Assembly: GCA_965232815.1 (NCBI GenBank)
Contig: OZ247427.1
Coordinates: forward strand, 930,001-994,000
Source of the DNA: Bin87 sp026710825
GTDB taxonomy: Bacteria > Chloroflexota > Dehalococcoidia > Lucifugimonadales > UBA3495
Length of the DNA: 64,000 bases
Direction: 5' to 3'
A program made the translations under genes and the position numbers. The notes below the pieces were generated by a model, which saw nothing but the letters and a program-made list of their open reading frames with translations, made no database searches and was not told where the DNA came from. Positions 17,843-27,232 of the stretch are shown here, piece after piece (positions within the stretch are counted from its first letter, which is position 1; each line of letters begins with the position of its first letter).

Positions 17843-18868
17843 ATGCCTTATTACATGTATGTCGCCGTGCAGGGAGACAACAAGATCTCGGTTTTCACCA
17901 TTGATCCCGACAGCGGCGGGCTGACGCTGCAACATGACGTGCCCGTCGACGGCGGGCCATTCACCATGGCGATCAGCCCGGACCGGCGGTTCCTTTACGT
18001 GGGCTGCCGGGAGATCACGCAGTTGGTGAGTTTCGAGATCGATCAGGCCAACGGCGGGTTGACCCGCAACGGGTCCAGCGCGCTGGACGCCTGGCCGGTG
18101 TACGTAGCCACTGACCGCAAGGGCAAGTTCGTGCTGTCGTCCTACTACCAGGGGGCGCGCGTGGCGGTGCATCCGATTGGGGATGACGGCTCAGTGGGCG
18201 GCGATCCGGTAGTGCAGTTGGACACGGCTACGGGCGCGCACGCCATGCAGACCGATCCCACCAACACCTACGCGTTCGTGCCGCACATAGCCGGCAATGG
18301 GCCCAACTCCATCTGGCAGTTCCGGTTCGACGAGAACACCGGGCAGATCACGCCCAACTCGCCGGCCACGGTGGACCCGGAGGAGTTCCTGGGGCCGAGG
18401 CACTTCTGCTTCCATCCTTCCCTGGACGTCCTTTACTTCTCCAACGAGCAGGGGTGCAGCGTGAGCGCTTATGACCTGGACACGTCCAACGGCACCCTCT
18501 CGCTGTCCCAAACGGTCACCACCCTGCCGCCGGAGGGATTCGAGGAGAGGAACACCTGCTCCCAGATCCAGGTCACGTCGTCGGGGCGGTTCCTGTATGC
18601 GCCCAACCGCGGGCATGACAGCATCGCCTGCTACACGCTGGACGCGGCGACGGGCGCGTTGACATCCAACGGCATCGTCCAATCGGAGCCGAGGCCCAAC
18701 GCCCTGTGCCTGGACCTGCGGGACAAGTTCCTCTACTCCGCCGGCCAGGATTCCGGCCAGATGGCTATCTTCGGCGTCGACGGCGAATCGGGTGAGATCA
18801 CCCGGCTGGCGACCCATCCGCTGGGCGAGGGCCCGGGCTGGATTTCGATCACGGAGTTGAACGGTTGA
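17843..18868 (+). CDS. Lactonase family beta-propeller (6-phosphogluconolactonase type)
   Basis: Probable intracellular lactonase with a seven-bladed propeller. The 341-residue product shows repeated blades beginning YMYVAVQGDNKISVF and later SPDRRFLYVG, DRKGKFVLSSYY, HPSLDVLYFSNE, TSSGRFLYAPNRG and LRDKFLYSAGQ, the spacing and wording of the YbhE/lactonase family. There is no signal peptide. Start ATG follows GAGGAG. Sits between the VOC gene and the Asp-box propeller. The exact lactone cannot be inferred. Confidence 0.85.
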   Translation: MPYYMYVAVQGDNKISVFTIDPDSGGLTLQHDVPVDGGPFTMAISPDRRFLYVGCREITQLVSFEIDQANGGLTRNGSSALDAWPVYVATDRKGKFVLSSYYQGARVAVHPIGDDGSVGGDPVVQLDTATGAHAMQTDPTNTYAFVPHIAGNGPNSIWQFRFDENTGQITPNSPATVDPEEFLGPRHFCFHPSLDVLYFSNEQGCSVSAYDLDTSNGTLSLSQTVTTLPPEGFEERNTCSQIQVTSSGRFLYAPNRGHDSIACYTLDAATGALTSNGIVQSEPRPNALCLDLRDKFLYSAGQDSGQMAIFGVDGESGEITRLATHPLGEGPGWISITELNG

Positions 18869-18917
18869 TTTCCCGTCATCCGGAGGCATTACAACGAACT
18901 GAGGAGGTGATGTTGCC

Positions 18918-19889
18918 ATGAGCAAGAATTACAGCATCTGCGTGGGCGCGACCGGTTTCGGCGGCGGCGTTTGGCACAGCCCGGACGGCGGCGACAACTG
19001 GACCCGGATCAGGGACCCGTTCCCGCTGGGCAGCCAGGTCAGGGCGATGGCGGCATATCCCGACGACCCCAGCCGCATCCTGGCCGGGGCCGACAACGGC
19101 GTGTACCGCAGCGAGGACAGGGGCGCGACCTGGGAAAAGCTCTGGTCGCCCATGGATGGCATGCCCATCTGGTCGATTGCCATTGATCCGGAGGACACCG
19201 AGACCGTCTTCGTGGGCATCAAGCCGGCGGCGCTGTTCCGCACGCGGGACGGGGGCGAGAGTTGGTCGAGGCTGTCGGTGCAGATGGCGCAGGAGTGCCA
19301 CATCGGGCCGCCCATGGTGACCATGCTGGTGGTGGATCCCAAGGACCACCGCACGGTGTGGGCTGGCGTGGAGGTCGACGGCGTGTATCGCAGCCTGGAC
19401 GGCGGGGACACCTGGACCCACGTTGAGGGCGGCGTGCACCCGGACATCCACGGCATGGCCATCAGCCCGGGTGAGCCGAATCGCGTGATTGCCAGCACGC
19501 CCCGGGAGATTTACTCCACGACGGACATGGGCGAAAGCTGGCAGTCCGTGGTGACCACCGATCAATTTGTGCTGCCGTACAGTCGCGGCATCGCCGTCAA
19601 GCCCAATGACCCCAACGTGATTTTCGCGGGCGTGGGCGACACGGCGATCGGCGGCGCGGGGGCGGTGCAACGATCCGTGGACGCCGGGAAATCTTGGGAG
19701 AGGCGGCCCCTGCCGGTGGAGCCCAATTCCAACATCTGGGGTTTCGCCACGCATGCCGCGGATCCGGATGTCGTGCTGGCTTCCAGCCTCATGGGCGAGT
19801 TGTACTCCAGCAGCGACGCCGGAGACTCGTGGGAGAAGGTCAACCGCGAGTTCACCGAAATCGGCGCGATGGTGTGGGTCCCCAACTAA
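18918..19889 (+). CDS. Seven-Asp-box (BNR) beta-propeller protein
   Basis: Propeller of the sialidase/Ycf48/VPS10 shape with no assigned activity. The 323-residue sequence carries seven Asp-boxes of the form S-X-D-X-G-X-(S/T)-W: HSPDGGDNW, RSEDRGATW, RTRDGGESW, RSLDGGDTW, STTDMGESW, RSVDAGKSW and SSSDAGDSW, spaced about 45 residues apart. No signal peptide or membrane helix is visible, unusual for a family often exported. It lacks an obvious sialidase arginine triad in the motifs inspected. Strong SD GAGGAGGTG precedes the ATG. Probably cotranscribed with the lactonase and ends at a hairpin. Confidence 0.85.
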   Translation: MSKNYSICVGATGFGGGVWHSPDGGDNWTRIRDPFPLGSQVRAMAAYPDDPSRILAGADNGVYRSEDRGATWEKLWSPMDGMPIWSIAIDPEDTETVFVGIKPAALFRTRDGGESWSRLSVQMAQECHIGPPMVTMLVVDPKDHRTVWAGVEVDGVYRSLDGGDTWTHVEGGVHPDIHGMAISPGEPNRVIASTPREIYSTTDMGESWQSVVTTDQFVLPYSRGIAVKPNDPNVIFAGVGDTAIGGAGAVQRSVDAGKSWERRPLPVEPNSNIWGFATHAADPDVVLASSLMGELYSSSDAGDSWEKVNREFTEIGAMVWVPN

Positions 19890-19934
19890 TCCGTCTATCG
19901 GGGAATCGGGAGACGGTCCGGGCGGGCAACTACA

Positions 19935-19961
19935 GGGGGGCGAAAGGAATTTTCGCCCCCC
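19935..19961. terminator. Perfect 11-bp hairpin without T tract
   Basis: GGGGGGCGAAA and TTTCGCCCCCC flank a five-base loop 45 bases after the propeller gene. The absence of a T tract makes it either a weak terminator or a dispersed palindromic repeat. Confidence 0.5.
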
Positions 19962-20203
19962 TACGATGTCAAGAACCACAAGGCCAACCTCAAGCAGTTG
20001 GACCTTGTTCCCACTCGGCATTGGAGCCGCGACCCGGCTGTCGGCAGATGCGGACGCGCCGCGCCATGAGGGAACCGGTCGATGTTAGCGGGTGGGCGGG
20101 GCTGGAAACCCACCCCTGAGATTTGGGATTCGACACGGTGTATCGACCGGGGCCAGTTATGACGCGGGCTGCGTCGTCGACCCCATCCAATGCTGCGGTG
20201 GGG

Positions 20204-20209
20204 TACAAT
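20204..20209 (+). promoter_or_regulatory. -10 element TACAAT
   Basis: GGGGTACAATGCGCGG lies upstream of the MFS/amidohydrolase pair and matches the window-wide TAYAAT plus G+C discriminator pattern. Confidence 0.45.
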
Positions 20210-20335
20210 GCGCGGATAACCACTCTGTAAACCGCCAACCGCAGCCAACCGAACGCCACCGTTGGACGACGTTCGCCAAGGGCCCAAAGGCGCATCAACT
20301 CGCTCGCCGAGTCCGGATGCGACAGGAAATTCGAT

Positions 20336-21742
20336 ATGGCGACCACTCCGGAACCGCAACGAAACTTTTTCGCGCAGAGGGCGCACCGGTTCCTGGCGGC
20401 GCTGGTATTCCGGGATTTTCGTTTCCTCGCCTTTTCCACGCTGTGCAGCAGCAGCGGCGCGTGGGCGCTGATCGTGGCGCGGGGAGCGTGGGTGTACGGT
20501 ATCCCCGAGTTGCAGGGCACGCAGGGTCTGTGGGTCGGTCTGATCACTTTCGCGGCCATGTCGCCGCGTTTCTTCGCCACGCCGTTCATCGGCTACCTGG
20601 CCGACAAGATGACCCGCAAGACCCTGCTGCAGCAGGTGTACGTGCTGCAAATTGCCCAGGCGTCCGTCATGGCCATCCTGGTGATGATCGGCATCAGCAA
20701 CCCGTGGTACGTGGTGATGCTGGCGGTGGTGAACGGGACATTGCGTTCCACGCAGATGACCGCATCCCAATCCTTGACACCCAACCTCGTGGACCGGGAG
20801 CGTCTGCCCAACGCGGTGGCGCTGAACCAGGCCATGCAGCAGGGGTCGCGCGCCGTGGGTCCGGCCATCCTGTTGGCGATTTCCGTAACGGTGGGCGGCA
20901 GCGCCATTTTCGGATCCGGCGGATTTTCATTCTCCCTTCAGAACCTGGCGCTCACCATGGGAACTTCCGCCATAGTGTTCTGGTCGTGCGCGGTGTTTTA
21001 CCTGGCGGCCTTGATATCCGCCCTCAATGTCAGGACGGTATCTTCGGGAGTGATCAATCGCAGCCGCAGCTTCTGGTCCAACGCCGCCGCCGGATTCTCC
21101 TATATCTACACCACGCCACTGGTCTTCGGGATCCTCATGATGGCGTTGGCCCACTGCGTGCTGGTGATGTCGTTCGAGTCTATGCTGCCGCCGTTGGCAT
21201 TGGAGAAGCTCTCTCCCGACGGGATCACATTCAACGCAAACGACGTTTACGCCCTGATGGCCGCACTCGGTATCGGCGCCCTGTTCTCGTCTCTGTTCGT
21301 GGGCGGCATAGTCAACCACATGACGCGCGGGAGAATGTTCCTGTTCCTGGGATTCACCAGCAGCCTGACGCCCATCGGCATGGGACTGTCATCTCAAACC
21401 GGCATTTCCATGATCGCCGCAATCATGATGGGCCTGGGCACGGCCGGCTTCATGACCATTACCCACACCGTCATCCAGTCGGTGGTGCCTGACGACATCC
21501 GGGGGCGGGTCTCCGCAGCCTACTCCATGCACATCGGCGGGAGCATGGCCTTCGCCAACCTGCTGTACGGGCGACTGGCGGACTTGTGGCCGGCGGGCAA
21601 CGTCATGGCGGTTGCTGGAGCCGCGTTCACCCTGGTGGTTCTTGGCACCGTGGTCGGCAGCGGCTTCTGGCGGGACATCTACTTCCGCGGGACGGCGCGG
21701 CCCGTCGCGGCGGCGGCCGGCACGGGCGGCGGCGACGACTGA
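20336..21742 (+). CDS. MFS transporter
   Basis: Integral membrane carrier, 468 residues, with about eleven to twelve hydrophobic helices. The A-loop signature between helices 2 and 3 reads GYLADKMTRKTLL. The N-terminus RDFRFLAFSTLCSSSGAWALIVA, here split as RDFRFLAFST and SGAWALIVARGAW, resembles EntS-like/MFS_3 exporters. Start ATG follows AGGAAA. The amidohydrolase begins 49 bases after its stop, so the pair may import or export the amidohydrolase substrate. Substrate unknown. Confidence 0.88.
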   Translation: MATTPEPQRNFFAQRAHRFLAALVFRDFRFLAFSTLCSSSGAWALIVARGAWVYGIPELQGTQGLWVGLITFAAMSPRFFATPFIGYLADKMTRKTLLQQVYVLQIAQASVMAILVMIGISNPWYVVMLAVVNGTLRSTQMTASQSLTPNLVDRERLPNAVALNQAMQQGSRAVGPAILLAISVTVGGSAIFGSGGFSFSLQNLALTMGTSAIVFWSCAVFYLAALISALNVRTVSSGVINRSRSFWSNAAAGFSYIYTTPLVFGILMMALAHCVLVMSFESMLPPLALEKLSPDGITFNANDVYALMAALGIGALFSSLFVGGIVNHMTRGRMFLFLGFTSSLTPIGMGLSSQTGISMIAAIMMGLGTAGFMTITHTVIQSVVPDDIRGRVSAAYSMHIGGSMAFANLLYGRLADLWPAGNVMAVAGAAFTLVVLGTVVGSGFWRDIYFRGTARPVAAAAGTGGGDD

Positions 21743-21791
21743 CCGACAACGATAGCGGGAGCCCAATTCGGAACGTGGCGGAGGAGAGGAC

Positions 21792-23168
21792 ATGACGACC
21801 GTCATCGCCAACGCGACCGTGGTGACCGGCGACGCAGGGCGCACCGTTCTGCACGATGCCGCCATCGCCATCTCGGACGACCGGATCGCGTCCGTGGGAC
21901 CAACGGAGGAAGTGCGGCAGGCGTATCCCGACGCCGAGGTGGTGGACGGCCGTGGCAAGGCGGTCTTTCCCGGCCTGGTCAACTGTCATACGCACCTGCT
22001 TGCCACGGGAGACCGGGGGATACTGGAGGACTTCGGGTTCCCGACGCGGCTGACTTTTCCCGTCTCGGCCCGTTCACTGCTGAGCGCGGAGGAGCGGCAG
22101 ACGCTGGCGGTGCTCGGCGCGTTGGAGTGCATGCGCAGCGGCGCGACATCCCTGCTGGAGATATCGTCCAACGTGGCCGGATACGCCGCGGATCTTGCGG
22201 CCACGGGACTGCGGGTCGTGCTCGCGGAAACCGTGAACGACGTTGACGAATCCCGGCTGCCGCAGGGAGAATTCGATTTCGACGAAGCGAGAGCCGACGC
22301 CGGCCTGCAGCGCAGCGCCGACCTGGTCGAGTCCTGGCACGGGAAGCGCGACGGGCGCGTGAGTTGTTTCATGTCGCCACACGCGCCCGAAACCTGCTCC
22401 CCCGATTTGTTGCGGCGCAGCCGGGAAATGGCGGAGCGCTACGGCATCGGCTACACCATCCATCTATCGCAGAGCCGGCAGGAAATCGAAGCGGTCAAGC
22501 GAGTCCGCGGAGTGTCCCCCACCCATTACCTGTTCGCCAACGACTTCCTGGGGCCGGACCTGCTCGCCGCCCACTGCCGTTACGTGGACTCCTCGGAAAT
22601 CGCGCTGCTGGGCCAGTGCGGGGTAAAGGTCGCCAACAACGCGGCCATTGCCGCGCGGAGGGGCGCGGCCGCGCCGGTGCGGGAGTTGCTGGCGGCGGGA
22701 TGCGGCATCAGCATGGGGTCGGACAACATGGCCGAGGACATGGTGGAGGTGATGCGGGCCGGCCTGTTCCTGGAGCGGGTCCGCCGCAACGACGAGATAT
22801 ACCCGCAGCCCGAGGATGTGCTGGAATGGGCCACGTCAGGGGGAGCCAGAGCGTTGGGAATGGAGGACGACATCGGCAGCCTGGAAGCGGGCAAGAAGGC
22901 CGACCTGTTCGTGGTGGACCTGATGCGGCCGCACCTGGTGCCCAGCCTGCGCGTCGTTTCTGCTTTCGTGCACAACGGGCATCCGGCCGATATAACGTCG
23001 GTGATGGTGAACGGCGAGTGGGTGATGCGCGACGGCAAGGCGCTGACCATCGACGAGGATGATGTGGTGCGCCGGGCCGAAGCGGTCGGCCACGCGGTCT
23101 GGCGCCGGTTGTTGGAACGCTACCCGAACGTGCCCTTCCCGATTAACATTCCGCCGAGCATAGCCTGA
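21792..23168 (+). CDS. Amidohydrolase, TrzN/AtzB/SAH-deaminase-like
   Basis: Metal-dependent hydrolase, probably a deaminase or dechlorinase-type enzyme acting on a heterocycle. The 458-residue protein has the mononuclear-metal set of the subtype: NCHTH at the end of strand 1, a SPHAPETCS substrate loop, YTIHLSQS (His), AAHCRYV (His) and MGSDNM (Asp). The flanking small beta-sandwich is formed by the N-terminal VIANATVVTGD and the C-terminal SVMVNGEWVMRDGK. Start ATG follows GAGGAGAGG, 49 bases after the MFS gene. A guanine or S-adenosylhomocysteine-like substrate is possible but not demonstrable. Confidence 0.87.
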   Translation: MTTVIANATVVTGDAGRTVLHDAAIAISDDRIASVGPTEEVRQAYPDAEVVDGRGKAVFPGLVNCHTHLLATGDRGILEDFGFPTRLTFPVSARSLLSAEERQTLAVLGALECMRSGATSLLEISSNVAGYAADLAATGLRVVLAETVNDVDESRLPQGEFDFDEARADAGLQRSADLVESWHGKRDGRVSCFMSPHAPETCSPDLLRRSREMAERYGIGYTIHLSQSRQEIEAVKRVRGVSPTHYLFANDFLGPDLLAAHCRYVDSSEIALLGQCGVKVANNAAIAARRGAAAPVRELLAAGCGISMGSDNMAEDMVEVMRAGLFLERVRRNDEIYPQPEDVLEWATSGGARALGMEDDIGSLEAGKKADLFVVDLMRPHLVPSLRVVSAFVHNGHPADITSVMVNGEWVMRDGKALTIDEDDVVRRAEAVGHAVWRRLLERYPNVPFPINIPPSIA

Positions 23169-23195
23169 TCCCGGCCGGGAGGGTGATGCGCGCCG

Positions 23196-24170
23196 CTAAT
23201 TGGGCGGGGCATCGGCGAGGCGACGCTGGGCTTCCTCGAGCGCTCCGGCCGGCAATGGCCCTTTGATCGCTGCCGCGACGTTCTCTTGGAGATGCGCTGG
23301 ATTCAGGGTGCCGACGATGGTGGTGTGGGCGTGCGGGTTGGAGACGGTGGCGCGGAGCAGGAACTCGGTGGGGGTCATTCCGTCGAGCAGGTCGTCGAGG
23401 CCCGCACTCTGCCACCGATCCCACACGTCGGGACTGCCGCTGCCTGCGCCCGGTTCGCCTCGGGCGACACCGCCGCGGATGACGATGCCGATGCCCGCCG
23501 CGGACGCCGCGGTGATTGCCACCAAATGTTCCGGTTGGAGGATGGAATAGGGGACCTGCAACACGTCGAACACGCCCATGGCGATGTGGTCATGGACGTT
23601 GGGCAGGATTGAGGAACAGCCGATGTGGCGAATCTTTCCCTGAAGTTGCAACTCCTGCAGGGTTTCGACGGCGTCTTCCTGTTCCAACACCCGCCGGTCG
23701 GGGCTGAAATGGAACTGGACGATGTCCAGGTAATCGGTCTTCATGCGCCGGAGACTCTGGTGGCAAGCGTTGATGATGCTGTCGCGACTGTAGTCGTGGA
23801 AGCGGGGCATGGGAACGCCGAACCTGGTGCGCTCTTCGGGTTGGAACCCCGAGTTGTCCAGCGGGCACCCGCACTTGGTGGCCAGGTAGAACTCGGACCG
23901 GCGGTGGGAGATGTGCCGGCCGATGTGCTCCTCGGCCTCCCCGTAGTCGACGGCGACGTCGATGTAGTTGATGCCGGCATCAAGGACGGCGTTCAGGATC
24001 TGTGGGGGTTGGTCGGGCGAGAGCGGGCGGCCCACGCCGGCCACCATGCCGCGCAGTTCCAGGGCGCCGAACCCCAGGGTGGTTACGTTGAGTCCGGTGC
24101 GGCCGAGGGTGCGTGTGGGGAGGCTTTCCATTTGGGCTGGCGAAGATGACGTCATCGATTGAGTTTGCAC
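23196..24170 (-). CDS. Aldo/keto reductase
   Basis: NADPH-dependent carbonyl reductase with a TIM-barrel fold, 324 residues. The catalytic tetrad is visible: Asp in INYIDVAVDYG, Tyr in the same DYG, Lys in YLATKCG and His in IVQFHFS. The N-terminus RTLGRTGLNVTTLGFG is typical. The GTG at 24170 gives the longest product; ATG at 24155 or 24131 is also possible, since the conserved part begins near residue 18. The upstream MFS gene ends 16 bases before it on the same strand, so the two form an operon. Confidence 0.88.
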   Translation of the reverse strand: MQTQSMTSSSPAQMESLPTRTLGRTGLNVTTLGFGALELRGMVAGVGRPLSPDQPPQILNAVLDAGINYIDVAVDYGEAEEHIGRHISHRRSEFYLATKCGCPLDNSGFQPEERTRFGVPMPRFHDYSRDSIINACHQSLRRMKTDYLDIVQFHFSPDRRVLEQEDAVETLQELQLQGKIRHIGCSSILPNVHDHIAMGVFDVLQVPYSILQPEHLVAITAASAAGIGIVIRGGVARGEPGAGSGSPDVWDRWQSAGLDDLLDGMTPTEFLLRATVSNPHAHTTIVGTLNPAHLQENVAAAIKGPLPAGALEEAQRRLADAPPN

Positions 24171-24186
24171 AACGGCGGGTTGCCCG

Positions 24187-25404
24187 TCAATCCAGTTGGC
24201 GGACGCGACCCAGGAATACGCAGCATACCAGCGCCATCGTTAGCCCAATCGCCCCTATGATCGCCATTGCCATTGACGGGTTCGTGAGATCGGAAAGCAG
24301 GCCGACGGCTATGCTGGCGACGACCAGGAAGCCGCGATCGACGCTCTGCAGGCTGGTGAGGCGGCCCCGTAGGTTGTCGGGGGCCAGGGTCTGGATCAGG
24401 GTGCCGCGGGTGGTGCGGAACAGGGATTGACTGCCAGCCATGGCGGCGATGACCACGAAGGCCAGCACCATCCACTTGGAGAAGGCGAAGAAGATCAGCA
24501 GCACGGCACTGCCGATGGCGGCGCCGAGCACCACCCTGCCCTTGGGGAATACGAAACCGAAGGACGCCACGAACAGCGCCGCCAGCAGGCCGCCCACGCC
24601 CGTGATTGACAGGAGGTAGCCGCCGACGTCGGCGTCGCGCTGGAGCACTTCGGTGGTGAACACCGGGAAAAGGAACCAGGCCGGATGGAGGATGATGTTG
24701 GGGATTATGGAGAGGACCATCAGCTGGAAAAAGGCGCGCTCGCCGGTCCAGACGTAGCGCAGGCCCTCCAGCATGTTGGCGAACGCGGAGCCCCGCTGGC
24801 GGGCGTCGCCGGGGCGATGGAACGGCGTGCGCAGCGGGAATATCATGGCGACGTTGGCGAGATACAGGACGGATTCGATGACGAAGTTCCAGAAGTAGCC
24901 CAGGGTGAAAATGAGCAGGCCGCCGACGAACGGGCCGACGATGCGGGTGCTGGTGATGGTCAGCACGTTGGTGGCCATGGCGTTGCCGAGCATGTTGCGG
25001 GGCACGGTGCCGGCGATGAGGGACTGGCGCATGGGCTGGGTCATGGAACGGCAGCCGCCGGCCAGGATTACGTACAGGTAGGCGTGCCAGACCTCCACGC
25101 GTCCGGAGAACACCAGCAGGGCGAAGCACAGGGCCAGGACGGCCATGATCAGCTGCAGGATGATGACCAGCTTGCGTCGGTCGAAGCGGTCGCTGAGGAC
25201 GCCGCCCCAGGGTCCGACGACCAGGCCGGGCAGGGTGTTGATGCCGCCGACGGTCACCACCAGGAGGCCGGCGACGGTGGAACCTTCCGAGAGGTCGCGG
25301 ACGAGCCAGCCTATGCTCAGCAGTTGGATCCACTGGGCGTTGTTGGCGAAGAAGTTGCCGAACCACAGCAGGCGATAGTTGCGGTAGGCGAGCCACGCGT
25401 CCAA
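24187..25404 (-). CDS. MFS transporter
   Basis: Membrane carrier of 405 residues, with an N-terminus (LAYRNYRLLWFGNFFANNAQW) characteristic of the EntS/MFS_3-like group, here given as LAYRNYRLLWFG and FANNAQWIQ. The inter-helix loop GVLSDRFDRRKLV is the MFS signature. Start codon is TTG at 25404 without a clear SD, and no better in-frame start was found upstream. It leads an operon with the aldo/keto reductase. Whether it effluxes or imports the reductase substrate is unknown. Confidence 0.85.
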   Translation of the reverse strand: MDAWLAYRNYRLLWFGNFFANNAQWIQLLSIGWLVRDLSEGSTVAGLLVVTVGGINTLPGLVVGPWGGVLSDRFDRRKLVIILQLIMAVLALCFALLVFSGRVEVWHAYLYVILAGGCRSMTQPMRQSLIAGTVPRNMLGNAMATNVLTITSTRIVGPFVGGLLIFTLGYFWNFVIESVLYLANVAMIFPLRTPFHRPGDARQRGSAFANMLEGLRYVWTGERAFFQLMVLSIIPNIILHPAWFLFPVFTTEVLQRDADVGGYLLSITGVGGLLAALFVASFGFVFPKGRVVLGAAIGSAVLLIFFAFSKWMVLAFVVIAAMAGSQSLFRTTRGTLIQTLAPDNLRGRLTSLQSVDRGFLVVASIAVGLLSDLTNPSMAMAIIGAIGLTMALVCCVFLGRVRQLD

Positions 25405-25841
25405 CGTGTGCAGTCTGGGGAGCGCTGATATCCGGAAAATCGTTCCTCCACGAATATCTGATCAGTCGGCGGATTTCGTAGTTGGGGAGCGGTTAGCCGG
25501 GCATTATGGAAACTGCGATTATGTCTGTCAATGTTGAATCCGCGACACTATCAGATAAGCGTGGGTATCGTGGGGGCAACGCGGGCCGGCTGCGGACCCG
25601 CATATCCGCGATGACGGCGGGGAAACGCGCGGCGGAGCATGCGGGTCGCATCGGTCGGAGGTACGGTCTTCCCGGACCCGGGGCAACAGGGCCACTGATT
25701 ATCCGGCTTGACGCGACGAATTCCGAGATTCTGGTTACGCGGTGTGACGATTGCGGCCCCGTGGTGTGAAGCCAACGCCTGTATAATCGGGGCAGAGTCG
25801 TCCCCACCGTCAAGACCGTACGCAGCAATGGGAGGTGGAGC
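25405..25841. other. Divergent intergenic region
   Basis: Separates the minus-strand MFS gene from the phosphotriesterase fragment. Only the -10 element at 25782 is recognisable. An 87-codon open frame here lacks an SD and homology that I recognise. Confidence 0.5.
25782..25787 (+). promoter_or_regulatory. -10 element TATAAT
   Basis: CCTGTATAATCGGG lies 55 bases upstream of the 60-residue phosphotriesterase fragment and probably drives it together with the dipeptidase gene. Confidence 0.55.
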
Positions 25842-26024
25842 ATGGCAACGATCAGCTCCGTATTGGGGCCAATGGATACTGCGGACCTGGGGTTCACGCT
25901 GCCCCATGAGCACCTGATCGATTCGTCGGCCGGCATCCGGAACACGTACTACGAGCTTGAATTCCGCACCATAAGCGACAATGACGCGATTTTTCCATAC
26001 GCAGTGAAGGGAGTTGAAATATGA
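25842..26024 (+). pseudogene. Phosphotriesterase-family N-terminal fragment
   Basis: A 60-residue open frame whose first 40 residues read as the N-terminus of a phosphotriesterase-family amidohydrolase: VLGPMDTADLGFTLPHEHLI followed by DSSAGIRNTYYELEF, including the metal-binding His-X-His pair. After that, similarity is lost and the frame stops. The full family protein has about 320-350 residues, so the barrel is missing. It has a real SD (GGGAGGTGG) and a promoter. Its TGA overlaps the dipeptidase ATG as ATGA, so translation may be coupled. Best explained as a deletion or recombination remnant now serving as a leader cistron. Confidence 0.7.
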
Positions 26025-27142
26025 CGACAGGACGGTTCCATCTCGTTGCCCAGGTGGGGCGGGTGCCCTCGATGGCGGTGCCGCTGGACGCGCAACAGGA
26101 GACCAGGTTTCAACGGCTGATGGACGAGTCGGTCATGATCGACCTGCACCAGCATCCGATGGTGATTCCCGAGGATTTCAGCCAGTACTGGGATTACCTG
26201 CGCAGCGACCGGTACGTCTGGGGATACGACGCGGTGCGTGAGGGCGGGTTCACCGCCGTGGGGACGGCCAACGTGTTTCGCGGGATGGTGCACACCAACG
26301 AGATGTCGTTCATCAGGTTCTCCGACCTGCTGGAAGAGGTCAGCATGATGATTTCCGATATTTCACGGAATGACGACGTGCTGCAGGTCAGCACCGCGGA
26401 CGAGATCGAGTCGGCCAAGTCGCAGGGCAAGGTGGGGTTCTTCCCGACGGTGGAGCACCTGGCCATCGGCAACGAGTTGAACCGGGTGGACGTGCTGTAC
26501 AACGCGGGGATACGGCTGGCCGGCCTGACCTACAGTCGCAAGGCATACATCGGGGACGGCATCTTCGAGCGCAACGACGGCGGACTGAGCGATTTCGGGC
26601 TGGAGGTGGTGCAGCGGATGAACGAACTGGGCATGGTGGTGGACGTGTCCCATGCGTCGTCCCGCACGGCAATGGACGCCATCGAGGCATCGGAGGCTCC
26701 GGTGACGTTCAGCCACGACGGTTCGTTCACGCTGGCCAGCCACAGTTTCCAGGCGCGCAGGCTGCGCAAGGACGAGGAACTGCTGGCGTGCGCGCGCAAG
26801 GGCGGCGTGATCGGGATCACCGCCGTGCCCAACCGGCTCAGCAACGATCCGGAGCAGAGCATCGAGTGCGTGCTGGACCACTACGATTACATGGTCAACC
26901 TGGTGGGCGTGGACCACGTGGGCATCGGCACCGACACCAGCATCGGCGACTCGGTGGGCGTGGGTGAGGCCGTGATGGGCCGGCCCGGGCCGACGCCGGC
27001 CCGCTACATGAACGGGCTGGAGTCACCGGCCGACGGCAAGAACATCGTCCGCGGCCTGATAGCGCGTGGCTACTCCGACGAGGACGTTCGGAAGATCGCC
27101 GGCGGGAACGCGCTGGCTTTTTTCAGGAGGGTGATGGGGTGA
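26021..27142 (+). CDS. Membrane-dipeptidase-like metallohydrolase (peptidase M19)
   Basis: Zinc hydrolase of the renal dipeptidase family, 373 residues. Visible ligand regions are MIDLHQHPM (His-X-His where the family usually has His-X-Asp), FPTVEHLAIG (bridging Glu), VDVSHASSRT, TFSHDGSF and VDHVGIGTDTS. No signal peptide is seen, so it should be cytoplasmic and may act on dipeptides or on beta-lactam or other amides. Translation probably depends on the overlapping upstream 60-residue cistron. Family assignment is good; substrate is unknown. Confidence 0.85.
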   Translation: MTTGRFHLVAQVGRVPSMAVPLDAQQETRFQRLMDESVMIDLHQHPMVIPEDFSQYWDYLRSDRYVWGYDAVREGGFTAVGTANVFRGMVHTNEMSFIRFSDLLEEVSMMISDISRNDDVLQVSTADEIESAKSQGKVGFFPTVEHLAIGNELNRVDVLYNAGIRLAGLTYSRKAYIGDGIFERNDGGLSDFGLEVVQRMNELGMVVDVSHASSRTAMDAIEASEAPVTFSHDGSFTLASHSFQARRLRKDEELLACARKGGVIGITAVPNRLSNDPEQSIECVLDHYDYMVNLVGVDHVGIGTDTSIGDSVGVGEAVMGRPGPTPARYMNGLESPADGKNIVRGLIARGYSDEDVRKIAGGNALAFFRRVMG

Positions 27143-27232
27143 GAGAGGCCGGCCTCAAAGCGGGCCAGCGAACTATAGAGGCAGGTGGCCGGCAACGCTA
27201 TAACTATCGCGGCGGGCTGACGGTCGCGCTGC

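Larger units (their letters stand above)
19890..20335. other. Intergenic region upstream of MFS gene
   Basis: Contains an 11-base-pair hairpin (19935-19961) and a -10 element (20204-20209). The 127 bases from that element to the MFS start would be an unusually long leader. No gene is supported. Confidence 0.5.

Noticed and set aside
19935..19961. Hairpin considered as part of an insertion sequence end
   Set aside because: No matching inverted copy or transposase frame was found nearby.
25506..25769. An 87-codon plus-strand frame upstream of the phosphotriesterase fragment
   Set aside because: No SD, composition of non-coding DNA, and the promoter for the next genes lies just past its end.
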